64,000 nt of DNA from Ahaetulla prasina (taxonomy: Eukaryota > Chordata > Lepidosauria > Squamata > Colubridae). Position 1 is the first letter of the stretch. Every line of letters begins with the position of its first letter. This document shows, one piece after another, positions 12,577 to 21,821 of the stretch. The stretch lies in NCBI RefSeq assembly GCF_028640845.1, contig NC_080544.1, forward strand, positions 56,209,211-56,273,210, written 5' to 3'. The position numbers and the translations under genes are program-made. The notes under the pieces were generated by a model. It did no database searches, had not been told where the DNA came from, and saw nothing but the letters and a program-made list of their open reading frames with translations.

Positions 12577-12617
12577 ATTTATTTAATTTGTTATTATCAG
12601 TCAAACTTTGGCAGTTT

Positions 12618-12662
12618 ATTGTGTTGCAGTAAAATTGTGTTGCAATTTTACTGCAACACAAT
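12618..12662. repeat. perfect 20-bp inverted repeat, 5-nt loop
   Basis: Arm ATTGTGTTGCAGTAAAATTG (12618-12637), loop TGTTG, arm CAATTTTACTGCAACACAAT (12643-12662). No element boundary or gene explains it. Confidence 0.95.
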
Positions 12663-12962
12663 GAAAAAAATATAGCAAGCCTAAGAACTTAAATTGTAAT
12701 ACAACTATTCATAACCAATCAAACGCCATTTCATTAACTAAAAGAATTCTGTAATTATTCCATTTTAAGAAATATGAATGTGGTGTATATCTGATTTTTA
12801 AAGGGAGACAATTTGTTATATTTTTTAAATTGTTCTACACTTATTTTTGTGGTTCCCAGCTAGGTGGCCACAACAAGTCAACTTTGATTGAAGCTAGAGA
12901 GTTAAAAAGAGTCAGATTGATTAGTAGCTGATAGAAAACTAGAAGAAAACACTAGAGATATA

Positions 12963-13314
12963 CCGTATATACTCGAGTATAAGCCGAGTTTTTCAGCACG
13001 TTTTTTGTGCTGAAAAACATCCCCTCGGCTTATACTCGATATCTCACTTCTCTCGAGTTTTTTTCTTCTTTTCACATTATGCGGATGGTGCAAACTTGGC
13101 GGGCTTTTGCATTAGCGGGAAGCCCTGCGGTGCAGTGAGAGGGTGGGCGGGGAGCCGCCAGCCTTCTCGGCTGAGGAGGAGGCTTTCCTGACCGGTAGCT
13201 GCCTCATTTCCCTCCCTCGGCTTATACTCGAGTCCCCAGTTTACCCCAGTTTTTTGGGGTAAAATTGGGGACCTCGGCTTATACTCGGATCGGCTTATAT
13301 TCGAGTATATACGG
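12963..13314 (+). mobile_element. TA-flanked MITE (Tc1/mariner-type), copy 1
   Basis: 352-bp element bounded by TA on both sides (12961-12962 and 13315-13316). Termini are CCGTATATACTCGAGTATAA and, inverted, TTATATTCGAGTATATACGG. It has an internal subterminal hairpin (TTTTTCAGCAC / GTGCTGAAAAA) and several CTCGGCTTATACTCG units in both orientations. The GC-rich core (13080-13200) contrasts with the AT-rich flanks. It encodes no transposase; the small minus ORF at 13077-13322 is chance. A sister copy lies at 46246-46606. Confidence 0.88.
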
Positions 13315-13316
13315 TA

Positions 13317-14344
13317 GTTCAATTAGGAAATTGGTGTAGGCTTTTTGAAATTCATAAAATAAGTGTGAAGTTTAAATGCTTAAGGTGGAATATAAATCTC
13401 CCCCAAAAGAAAAAGTTGAATATAATTTACCTACAAGAAATGCATATAAAAAAGAAGAATAAAAAATATTAGATTTACAAAAAATTGAGATAAGAATTCA
13501 TTTCACCTGGTATAAGCAAGAAAAATTGAGTTGTTTTGTATACAACTCCATAATTGCAAAGCCTTTATGACAGTACAATTTATACAGCAGAACAGCAAAT
13601 TGAAAACAAAAAGATGCAAAAGTTTTTAATGTATATAAAAATAAAAAAACTAATGAAATCCCAAGGGAGAAAAAACATTTCACAGCAAATTAAACTTCTA
13701 CTTTGTCAACTCGCTATGTTAATAGTAAGAATAATGGAAATAAAATTAATTTTGTCAATACAGGACTCTGAGTCAACAAATAAGCCAGAGAAATGTCTAG
13801 CTTAAAGACTAAGAAAGGAGACTGAAAAAAAATGATGCTAAAATTATAAAATGACAAAACTATACCAAATAATAATGCATGTATTTGAAGAATATTTCAC
13901 CGGTACTATGCAAAGTTATATGAGATAAGAAATTTCACTGGCAAGGGCAGATTAATATCTAAAAAACAAAATTTATCAAAGATAAAAGGTATTCAAAGAT
14001 AAACAGTAAATGAACCAATAGGGAAAGAGAAATTTGTAAAATTTATGAAGTTGAACAAAACTCATTGTTCGGAGGGATTATTGGTCTCTTTCTGCAAACA
14101 TTTTGAAAATGAGCTTCTAATACCTTTGCAAAAGTGATGACTCCTAGATAACTAAAAGACACTACACAGTGGCAAATATAATACTATAACTATATCAAAA
14201 CATTAAATGACTTTAATTCCGTCATCTGAATACCAGAATTTGCTTTCCAAACAGGGTGTTATTTATTATGCTCATTTTCTCACTTTCTCCTCCCAGTATT
14301 ACCTTCCTGTTCATTTGCTTCAATTTCCTTTGCAGCTCAAGGAA
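13317..14344. other. unannotated AT-rich sequence
   Basis: A-rich, no motif-supported repeat. Possibly a much-decayed LINE interior, but nothing diagnostic was found. Confidence 0.35.
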
Positions 14345-14965
14345 CAGCTCCTTTGCGCGGGTTATAGAGGGAGCTACGCGTAGCTCCCATGTAACACCGC
14401 TCCTGCGCAGACTGCACTGGCTACCTGTGGCCTTCCGGGTGCACTTTAAGGTGTTGGTTATGACCTTTAAATCGCTCCATGGCTTAGGACCTGGGTACTT
14501 ACGGGACCGCCTGCTGTTACCACACGCCTCCCACCGACCCGTACGCTCCCATAGAGAGGGACTTCTCAGGGTGCCGTCCGCCAAACAATGTCGGCTGGCG
14601 GCCCCAGGAAGGGCCTTCTCTGTGGGGCTTCCACACTCTGGAACGAACTTCCCCCGGGTTTACGCCAAATACCCGACCTTCGGACATTTCGTCGCGAACT
14701 CAAGACTCATCTTTTTATCCGCGCAGGGCTGGCTTAAATTGGGATTTTAATGTTTAAATTCATTAATTTTAAACGGGGTTTTCTTAGTATGGTAAATTTT
14801 AATTATTGGGCTAATTTAAAATAAGTTTTTTAAATCGTATTTTAAATTTGTATATTGTATTGTCGGTTTTATTATGCCTGTACACCGCCCTGAGTCCTTC
14901 GGGAGAAGGGCGGTATAAAAATCAAATAAAATAAATAAATAAATAAATAATAATAAATTTTTTGC
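14345..14965 (+). mobile_element. L2-clade LINE, 3' end, plus strand
   Basis: The plus frame 14256-14750 enters the element near 14345. It reads ARVIEGATRSSHVTPLLRRL, then LHGLGPGYLRDRLLLP, then AFSVGLPHSGTN, the C-terminus of the L2 ORF as in the 18719-20215 copy. The 3' UTR ends in the GC-rich hairpin around CCGCCCTGAGTCCTTCGGGA and an AAATA-rich tail. It is 5'-truncated; the frame drifts near the end. Confidence 0.92.
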
Positions 14966-15234
14966 ATATCTAGAGCAGGTACACTGTTGTCTTCATGTAC
15001 AATTTTCAAGATGAGGACAAACTTTAGGCAAAGCCATAATAAGGTATTGAGATATCAGGTAAAAATAGCTGGCTCATCAGCAATTCAAAAAAAAAGTGGT
15101 TGTTTTTAAGCATGTGTATAAAAAATAGTACAAAAATTCACATACAGTGATACATTTCTCCTCCTAGGGTGAAAGAGGGAGCAGGGAAGGGTAAAACAGT
15201 TATTACAACTGCTGCTGTTGTTTTAAAAGGGAGG
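14966..15234. other. unannotated sequence
   Basis: No repeat recognised between the L2 tail and the ATCT microsatellite. Confidence 0.4.
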
Positions 15235-15319
<85 letters not shown>

Positions 15320-15368
15320 CCTACCTACCTACCTACCTACCTACCTACCTACCTACCTACCTACCTAC

Positions 15369-15414
<46 letters not shown>
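15235..15414 (+). repeat. ATCT/ACCT compound microsatellite
   Basis: ATCT units, then ACCT units (about 15318-15370), then ATCT again. It abuts the 3' terminus of a minus-strand LINE-A copy, so it probably grew from the LINE tail. Confidence 0.95.
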
Positions 15415-15415
<1 letters not shown>

Positions 15416-15545
15416 ATTATTTTGTCGAATACATATTAAATAATATATATAAGTATAAGTATGAATTGAATACATAAAATAAATACAATTAAAGGGAACA
15501 TTAAGACAGGGACAGTAGGCATGCTGGTGCTCTTATGCACGAAAA
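15415..15545 (-). mobile_element. LINE-A 3' UTR fragment
   Basis: The block starting TTTTGTCGAATACATATTAA and ending near CTCTTATGCACG matches 48370-48495 almost base for base, in the same orientation. Only the 3' UTR remains. Confidence 0.85.
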
Positions 15546-16182
15546 GGATTAATCAAGGACATACTTGCTGCAAATAGAGGGTGGATGACACATTCCAGTA
15601 CAGATAGGTTTGTTTGGATTGGTTTACAGTAGATCAACGGGAAATAAGCATGTCAAAAATAGAAGGAATGAGATGAGCATCATAGTAGTAAATAATCCGA
15701 ACTGCATTACAAAATAAGGAGTGAGCTATGCTTAAGGGCACTATGAAGGCCCTATAGAATGTATAAAGGGCAGTGTTTCACTGGATAACTTTTCATATCA
15801 GGCAGCAAATGTTATGTTATATCATTTTTCATTTATTTCCATTTATATGCAAATGCCAATGCAATAAGGTATTAAGGCTAAAGCATCAGAGGAGAAAAAA
15901 GCTGTGTTCAAGAAGTTTAATAAAAAAATTATTTAAATCAAGAGCACAGACTCCTGAAAGTGTGCACGAAAAAAAAATGGAACATTTCTAAAAATAATTT
16001 CTCTCTTGTTCATATTGTCAGTATGTTTGTTTTGCAGCTTCTCTGTCTTTGTGAGATCAGATATGATGTGAGAAGGAGCATTTTATGCATTGACCAAAAA
16101 TATCACTTAATATTGCTATGCTTGCAAAGTTAACTGATTAGGTGAGAGGATGATCATGATCATGATAGCACTAGCATTTAGA
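15546..16182. other. unannotated sequence
   Basis: About 640 bp with no recognised repeat or ORF of note. Confidence 0.4.
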
Positions 16183-16383
16183 CTTATAATACCACTTCAC
16201 AGTGTTTTACAGCATTCTCTAAGTAGTTTACAGAATCAGCATATTGTTCCCAACAATCTGGATCCTCATTTTACCAATGTTACCAAGTAATCAACCTTAA
16301 TTCAGTCAGAATCAAAAGACTCAAACTCCTGGCAGTGTGAGCAGAGTTAGCTTGCAACACTGCATTGTAACCACTACACTGCC
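16183..16383 (-). mobile_element. tRNA-derived SINE (same family as 56642-56890)
   Basis: It reads in reverse the same body and tail as the plus copy at 56642-56890: CACAGTGTTTTACAGC, CAGAATCAGCATATTG, CCAACAATCTGGATCCTC, then the tRNA-like head ending AACCACTACACTGCCA. The A-box has decayed. Confidence 0.75.
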
Positions 16384-16385
16384 AT

Positions 16386-16417
<32 letters not shown>

Positions 16418-16658
16418 AGAAGAAGAAGAAGAAGAAGAAGAAGAAGAAGAAGAAGAAGAAGAAGAAGAGGAGGAGGAGGAGGAGGAGGAGGAGGAGGAGG
16501 AGGAGGAGGAGGAGGAGGAGGAGGAGGAGGAGGAGGAGGAGGAGGAGGAGGAGGAGGTGGAGGAGGAGGAATAGAATAGAATAGAATAGAATAGAATAGA
16601 ATAGAATAGAATAGAATAGAATAGAATAGAATAGAATAGAATAGAATAGAATAGAATA
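16384..16658 (+). repeat. compound AAG / AGG / AGAAT microsatellite
   Basis: About 28 AAG units (16384-16468), about 34 AGG units (to 16571) and about 17 AGAAT units (16570-16658). The AGAAT part directly adjoins the L2 3' end. Long Ser and Lys/Arg ORFs here are repeat translations. Confidence 0.97.
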
Positions 16659-17099
16659 TTTTTATTTATAGACCGCCCTTCTCCTGAAGGACTCAGGGCG
16701 GTGTACAGCCAGGAATAAAATACAGAAAGAAAACAACAATTCAAGACTAAAAACAACCCTTAAAAAACCTATTTGATATGGCTACTTATAGATAAAATAT
16801 TACCCTCTAAAATTTACAAAAAATTTAAAACCCATAAAATCAATTTGATAATTTAAAATTTAAGCGAGTCCAGCAAGACAAAATAAGTAGGTTTTAAGTT
16901 CGCGGCGGAAGGTCCTAAGGTCAGGTATTTGTCGGAGTCCAGGGGGAAGCTCGTTCCATAGGGTAGGAGCTCCCACAGAGAAGGCCCTCCCCCTGGGGGC
17001 CGCCAGCCGACATTGCTCGGCTGACGGCACCCTAAGGAGCCCCTCTCTGTGAGAGCGCACCGGTCGTTGGGAGATAGACATTGGCAGTAGACGGTCCCG
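16659..17099 (-). mobile_element. L2 LINE 3' end, copy a
   Basis: The minus strand encodes the L2 C-terminus (REGLLRVPSAEQCRLAAP, LWNELPPGLRQIPDLRTFRR). The 3' UTR hairpin is at 16670-16710. It stops abruptly at CGGTCCCGTA, where a (GGA)n tract begins. It is the more diverged partner in the L2 recombination. Confidence 0.93.
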
Positions 17100-17146
17100 T
17101 AGGAGGAGGAGGAGGAGGAGGAGGAGGAGGAGGAGGAGGAGGAGGA
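17100..17146 (+). repeat. (GGA)n microsatellite 1
   Basis: About 15 units at the 5'-truncation point of L2 copy a. Confidence 0.95.
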
Positions 17147-17469
17147 ATGAAATGACTCCTTCCATTTAATAGTAGCCATTTAATAGTTAATTTGATACAT
17201 ATGGAATGAACAACAGTAGAATGCAGTATGCCATTGCTTTATCAGCTGGTATGGGAGCTAAAATTCCTTGAATTCTGTCTATTCAACAAATACCATTTGG
17301 GTTCATCTCTACTTATAACTAATACACACCCTAATATTAGCCAACCACTCTGTTTCAAAGAAGCACACATTAACAGTAGACATATGAGCATAGAAAGGTA
17401 ATTGTTTTATTGAGAAAGAGAAATCAGACTCTTATTATAGTGCAGATGAAGCAAGGGATGGACATTTGT

Positions 17470-17470
17470 C

Positions 17471-17561
<91 letters not shown>

Positions 17562-17562
17562 T
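17470..17562 (+). repeat. (AAT)n microsatellite 1
   Basis: About 30 units at the L2 3' terminus; same length as the tract at 18371-18463. Confidence 0.97.
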
Positions 17563-17988
17563 TTAAATTTATAGACCACCCTTCTCCTGAAGGACTCAGG
17601 GCGGTTTACAGCCACTATAAAAACAAAAAACAACACATACAATGCTAAAAACAACCCTTAAAAAACTTATTCAAATGGCCAATTTAAAATACAGTATCAA
17701 CCCTATAAAATCAAAATTTAAAATTTAAAACCCATATTTAAAAATTCAAGCCAGTCCAGCAAGGCGGAATAGATAGGTTTTAAGTTCGCGGCGAAAGGTC
17801 CTGAGGCCAGGTAGTTGCCAAAGTCCAGGGGGAAGTCCGTTCCACAGGGTAGGAGCCCCCAGAGAGAAGGCCCTCCCCCTGGGGGCCGCCAGTCGACATT
17901 GTTTGGCTGACGGCACCCTAAGGAGCCCCTCTCTGTGAGAGCGCACCGGTCGTTGGGAGATAGACATTGGCAGTAGACGGTCCCGTAG
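17563..17988 (-). mobile_element. L2 LINE 3' end, copy b (hybrid of a and c)
   Basis: Left of about 17905 it carries bases specific to copy c (GTTTGG at 17901-17906). From 17926 it carries bases specific to copy a (AGCCCCTCT, GTCGTTGGG, GACATTGG). It ends at the same (GGA)n junction as copy a. The coding frame (PPGLWQLPGLRTFRRELKT) is C-terminal L2. Confidence 0.93.
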
Positions 17989-18047
17989 GAGGAGGAGGAG
18001 GAGGAGGAGGAGGAGGAGGAGGAGGAGGAGGAGGAGGAGGAGGAGGA
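17989..18047 (+). repeat. (GGA)n microsatellite 2
   Basis: About 20 units, five more than its sister at 17100-17146. Confidence 0.95.
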
Positions 18048-18370
18048 ATGAAATGACTCCTTCCATTTAATAGTAGCCATTTAATAGTTAATTTGATACA
18101 TATGGAATGAACAACAGTAGAATGCAGTATGCCATTGCTTTATCAGCTGGTATGGGAGCTAAAATTCCTTGAATTCTGTCTATTCAACAAATACCATTTG
18201 GGTTCATCTCTACTTATAACTAATACACACCCTAATATTAGCCAACCACTCTGTTTCAAAGAAGCACACATTAACAGTAGACATATGAGCATAGAAAGGT
18301 AATTGTTTTATTGAGAAAGAGAAATCAGACTCTTATTATAGTGCAGATGAAGCAAGGGATGGACATTTGT

Positions 18371-18371
18371 C

Positions 18372-18462
<91 letters not shown>

Positions 18463-18463
18463 T
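18371..18463 (+). repeat. (AAT)n microsatellite 2
   Basis: About 30 units at the 3' terminus of L2 copy c. Confidence 0.97.
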
Positions 18464-20285
18464 TTAAATTTATAGACCACCCTTCTCCTGAAGGACTCAG
18501 GGCGGTTTACAGCCACTATAAAAACAAAAAACAACACATACAATGCTAAAAACAACCCTTAAAAAACTTATTCAAATGGCCAATTTAAAATACAGTATCA
18601 ACCCTATAAAATCAAAATTTAAAATTTAAAACCCATATTTAAAAATTCAAGCCAGTCCAGCAAGGCGGAATAGATAGGTTTTAAGTTCGCGGCGAAAGGT
18701 CCTGAGGTCAGGTAGTTGTCAAAGTCCAGGGGGAAGTTCGTTCCACAGGGTAGGAGCCCCCAGAGAGAAGGCCCTCCCCCTGGGGGCCGCCAGTCGACAT
18801 TGTTTGGCTGACGGCACCCTAAGGAGTCCCTCTCTGTGAGAGCGCACCGGTCGCTGGGAGATAGACGATGGCAGTAGACGGTCCCGTAAGTATCCTGGTC
18901 CTAAGCCATGGAGCGCTTTAAAGGTAGTAACCAACACCTTGAAGCGTACCCGGAAGACAACAGGCAGCCAGTGCAGTCTGCGCAGAATAGGTGTTACATG
19001 GGAGCTCCGAACTGCTCCCTCAATAACCCGCGCAGCCACATTCTGGACTAACTGGAGTCTCCGGGTGCTCTTCAAGGGGAGCCCCAGGTAGAGAGCATTG
19101 CAATAGTCCAAGCGAGAGGTAACGTGAGCATGAGTGACCGTGCATAGGGCATCCCGGTCCAGGAAGGGACGCAACTGGTGGATCAGGCGAACCTGATAAA
19201 AAGCTCTCCTGGAGACGGTCGTCAAGTGGTCTTCAAAAGACAACTGCCCATCCAGAAGCACGCCCAAGTTGCGCACCCTCTCCATTGGGGCTAATGACTC
19301 ACCCCCAACAGACAGCTGCGGCTGCGGCTGCAGCTGACTGTACCGGGGTGCCGGCATCCACAGCCACTCCGTCTTGGAGGGATTAAGCTTGAACCTGTTC
19401 CTCCCCATCCAGACCCGTACGGCTTCCAAACACCGGGACAGTACTTCGATAACTTCGTTGGGGTGACCCGGGGTGGAAAAGTACAGCTGCGTGTCATCAG
19501 CGTACAGTTGGTATCTCAACCCAAAACCACTGATGATCTCACCCAGCGGCTTCATATAGATATTAAACAGGAGAGGCGAGAGGATCGACCCTTGCGGCAC
19601 CCCACACATGAGGCGCCTCAGAGTCGATCTCTGCCCCCCTGTCAACACTGTCTGCGTCCGGTCAGAGAGGTAGGAGGAGAACCACCGATAAACGGTGCCT
19701 CCCACTCCCAAACCCTCCAACCGGCGCAGCAGGATACCATGGTCGATGGTATCAAAAGCCGCTGAGTGGTCTAATAGGACCAGGGCCGAGGAATAACCCT
19801 TATCCCTGGCCCTCCAGAGATCATCCACCAACGCGACCAAAGCCGTCTCCGTACTGTATCTGGGCCGAAAGCCGGACTGGAACGGGTCTAGATAGACAGT
19901 TTCACCCAGGTACTGGGGTAGCTGATGTGCCACCGCACTCTCTACAACCTTCGCCGTAAAGCGAAGATTGGAGACTGGGCGATAATTTCCTAAAACAGCT
20001 GGGTCCAGGGAAGGCTTCTTGAGGAGAGGTCTCACCACAGCCTCTTTCAAGGCTGTGGGAAAGACCCCCTCCCGCAAAGAAGCATTTGTAATCCCCCAGA
20101 GCCAGCCTCGTGTCACCTCCTGCGTGGCCAGCACCAACCAGGAGGGGCACGGGTCCAGTAAACATGTGGTGGCATTCAGCCTTCCCAGCAACCTGTCCAT
20201 GTCCTCGGGAGTCACAGGGTCAAAACTATCCCAAACGGTCTCAACAAGACGGGTCTCGAAACTCTCGCCTGGATCTACCCAATAG
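18464..20285 (-). mobile_element. long L2-clade LINE, copy c
   Basis: A 1.8-kb minus-strand L2 copy with the whole reverse-transcriptase domain, C-terminal region and 3' UTR. It lacks the N-terminal endonuclease, being truncated at about 20285. The GC-rich coding region contrasts with AT-rich flanks. It supplied the right-hand partner in the duplication at 17021-18807. Confidence 0.95.
18640..20283 (-). pseudogene. L2 reverse transcriptase, nearly intact, N-terminally truncated
   Basis: The product would copy LINE RNA at nicked chromosomal DNA. The 498-codon open frame (20215 down to 18719) has LLDHSAAFDTIDHG (residues about 147-160), GVPQGSILSPLLFN (205-218) and the catalytic YADD (238-241). 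It then continues through LDYCNALYLGLP and the C-terminal HREGLLRVPSAKQCRL. The frame is also open upstream to 20283 (WVDPGESFETRLVETVW), so the listed start is arbitrary. It ends early: a TGA at about 18719 sits where copy a has CGA (GLRQIPDL), a CpG-type nonsense change, after which QLPDLRTFRRELKTYLF continues in frame. There is no endonuclease domain and no promoter, so it should be inactive. Confidence 0.92.
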
Positions 20286-21045
20286 GCATTCTTAAGTGGC
20301 AGTTTTTGTCATCTCTAAGCATTAATTCCTAAAGACAATAGGTTGCTAGACAGATTTTTTTTATATTAGCTACAATAGTATTTTTTTTCCTTCCATGCTC
20401 CATCAGTATTAATTTTCAAGGTAAGATTTCAATATTCAGTATGATTTTCACTGTTTTATTAGTCAGTTATTTGGCAGTCTTGTTGATTTTGGGGTGAACT
20501 GAAAACTGTGCTAATTTAGTGAGCTCTAGAGTAGTAAAAGAGTAAGGGCAAAACAATTATTTAACCAATCTCCCTACCCTAAAGTAAGATATTCTGTTCA
20601 TGATAGGATCATCATATCTAAAACTAAATGACATATTCTAATTAAAAATCTTCCCAGCCAAGCATTAAGTATGACTACTGATGAGAAAAACAAATAATTT
20701 CAGAGGCTGGCCTTGATTTGATTCAGAGGACTTATCTGTCTATGGTGTACATTGAGAAGTGTGGTAGGAGTGATTTCTTACTGTATGTGACAGGAACCAC
20801 TATTATGTTATAATATCATACATTATGCCATTTAAGCAATATATGGGTAACATATGTTTGTAAGTCAAAATGGATAAAAGCTGACATCCTAGTTATAAAT
20901 ATGACCTAATTATTCAGCCATTTAGAGCTACTTGTCAGTGGATATATGATTTTTAAAAAGTATGGCTTTGGCTGCCAAGTGTTGTTTAAATCTCTTTAAG
21001 AAACAAGTTAATAATTTAATAGGATCAATTGTCATCTAGAACAAA
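20286..21045. other. unannotated AT-rich sequence
   Basis: No repeat family recognised. Confidence 0.4.
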
Positions 21046-21345
21046 TGAAGGAAGCCCTTGTTTAACAACCGCCCTGTTCAGTGACCATTCAACGTTACAA
21101 CAGTTCTGAAAAAGTAACTTTACAACCAGTTCTCATACTTGAGATTATTGTCACATCCCTGTGGTCACATGATGCAGATTTGGGCACTTTGCAACTGACT
21201 GGAATTTGCTGTGTTTTGCTGTCTTAACAAATACGCATCTCCTTTAGTGTACTTCACAACCAGTTTTTGACAAGACGAATCAATGGGGAAGCTTTCAGGA
21301 GGTCACAAGTCATGGTCATGTGGTTGTTCTGGGACTGAGAAGGTG
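21046..21345 (-). mobile_element. non-autonomous DNA transposon remnant (squamate type)
   Basis: Runs from GCCCTTGTTTAACAACCGCC through TCAGTGACCATTCAACGTTA and ACATCCCTGTGGTCACATGA, and later GACAAGACGAATCAATGGGG. These blocks match, reversed, a widespread reptilian repeat whose termini read AGTCCTCGACTTACAACC. The end from that same family is visible at 29385-29412. Superfamily undetermined. Confidence 0.55.
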
Positions 21346-21813
21346 GAACAGACTCAGAGATGACATAAATGTGGAATCAGTAGACCTACGTCTATCCTTG
21401 TTCATAATTTATTCCTGATACATTGATTGAGGATATCCCAAAGCACATTTCTTTGTATATTTAGCTTTATTTATTATTATTTTTAAAAATATTTAATATT
21501 TAATTCTGGAATAACTTTTTGATAACCAGAATTTGTTTGAAACTTATTAGCATTCTGGCCATGAATGCTTCTGACCAAAAAATTCACAATTTTTTTTTGC
21601 GGCCGATTTACCCTCCCCCCGCTTTTTTTTTTTTGTAAGCACCAAATTTCCAAAATTAGGTTTGGGTCACGGCCAAATCGGTTTGTGACCAAAGTTATGG
21701 AATCAATTATGGTCGTGACCAGAGGTTCTACTGTACTTTATAGAATCCTTTATTTGTTCTGCAACTAATTTGAATATGTCTTAATTACCAAGAGCTAAAA
21801 AAAATTTCAAAGT
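21346..21813. other. unannotated; possible DNA-transposon end near 21660-21735
   Basis: The stretch GTGACCAGAGGTTCTACTGT (about 21714-21733) resembles the right end of a DNA transposon common in reptiles. The remainder is too decayed to place. Confidence 0.25.
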
Positions 21814-21821
21814 GTCAAAAC

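Larger units (their letters stand above)
17021..18807 (+). repeat. two-copy tandem duplication made by L2 x L2 recombination
   Basis: Unit 1 is about 17021-17906 and unit 2 about 17907-18807. Each unit runs L2 segment, (GGA)n, a 324-bp unique block, (AAT)n, L2 segment. The unique blocks 17145-17468 and 18046-18369 read identical, as do the AAT tract lengths. The 15-bp unit difference is explained by five extra GGA units. Confidence 0.92.

Noticed and set aside
14222..14584. Minus-strand 120-codon ORF
   Set aside because: Antisense shadow of the plus-strand L2 coding region.
15235..15414. Possible CRISPR-like array
   Set aside because: Tetranucleotide repeat without spacers; eukaryotic context.
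15169..15477. ORF with repeated LSIY/LPTY units
   Set aside because: ATCT/ACCT microsatellite read as protein.
16384..16584. Lys/Arg-rich ORF
   Set aside because: Translation of AAG and AGG repeats; no gene context.
16280..16756. Long serine-rich ORF (158 codons)
   Set aside because: It is only the AAG/AGG/AGAAT microsatellites translated.
17466..17654. Poly-isoleucine and poly-tyrosine ORFs (and duplicates at 18367-18555)
   Set aside because: Translations of the AAT microsatellite on the two strands.
19463..19765. Plus-strand ORFs at 19463-20295
   Set aside because: Antisense shadows of the minus-strand L2 reverse transcriptase.
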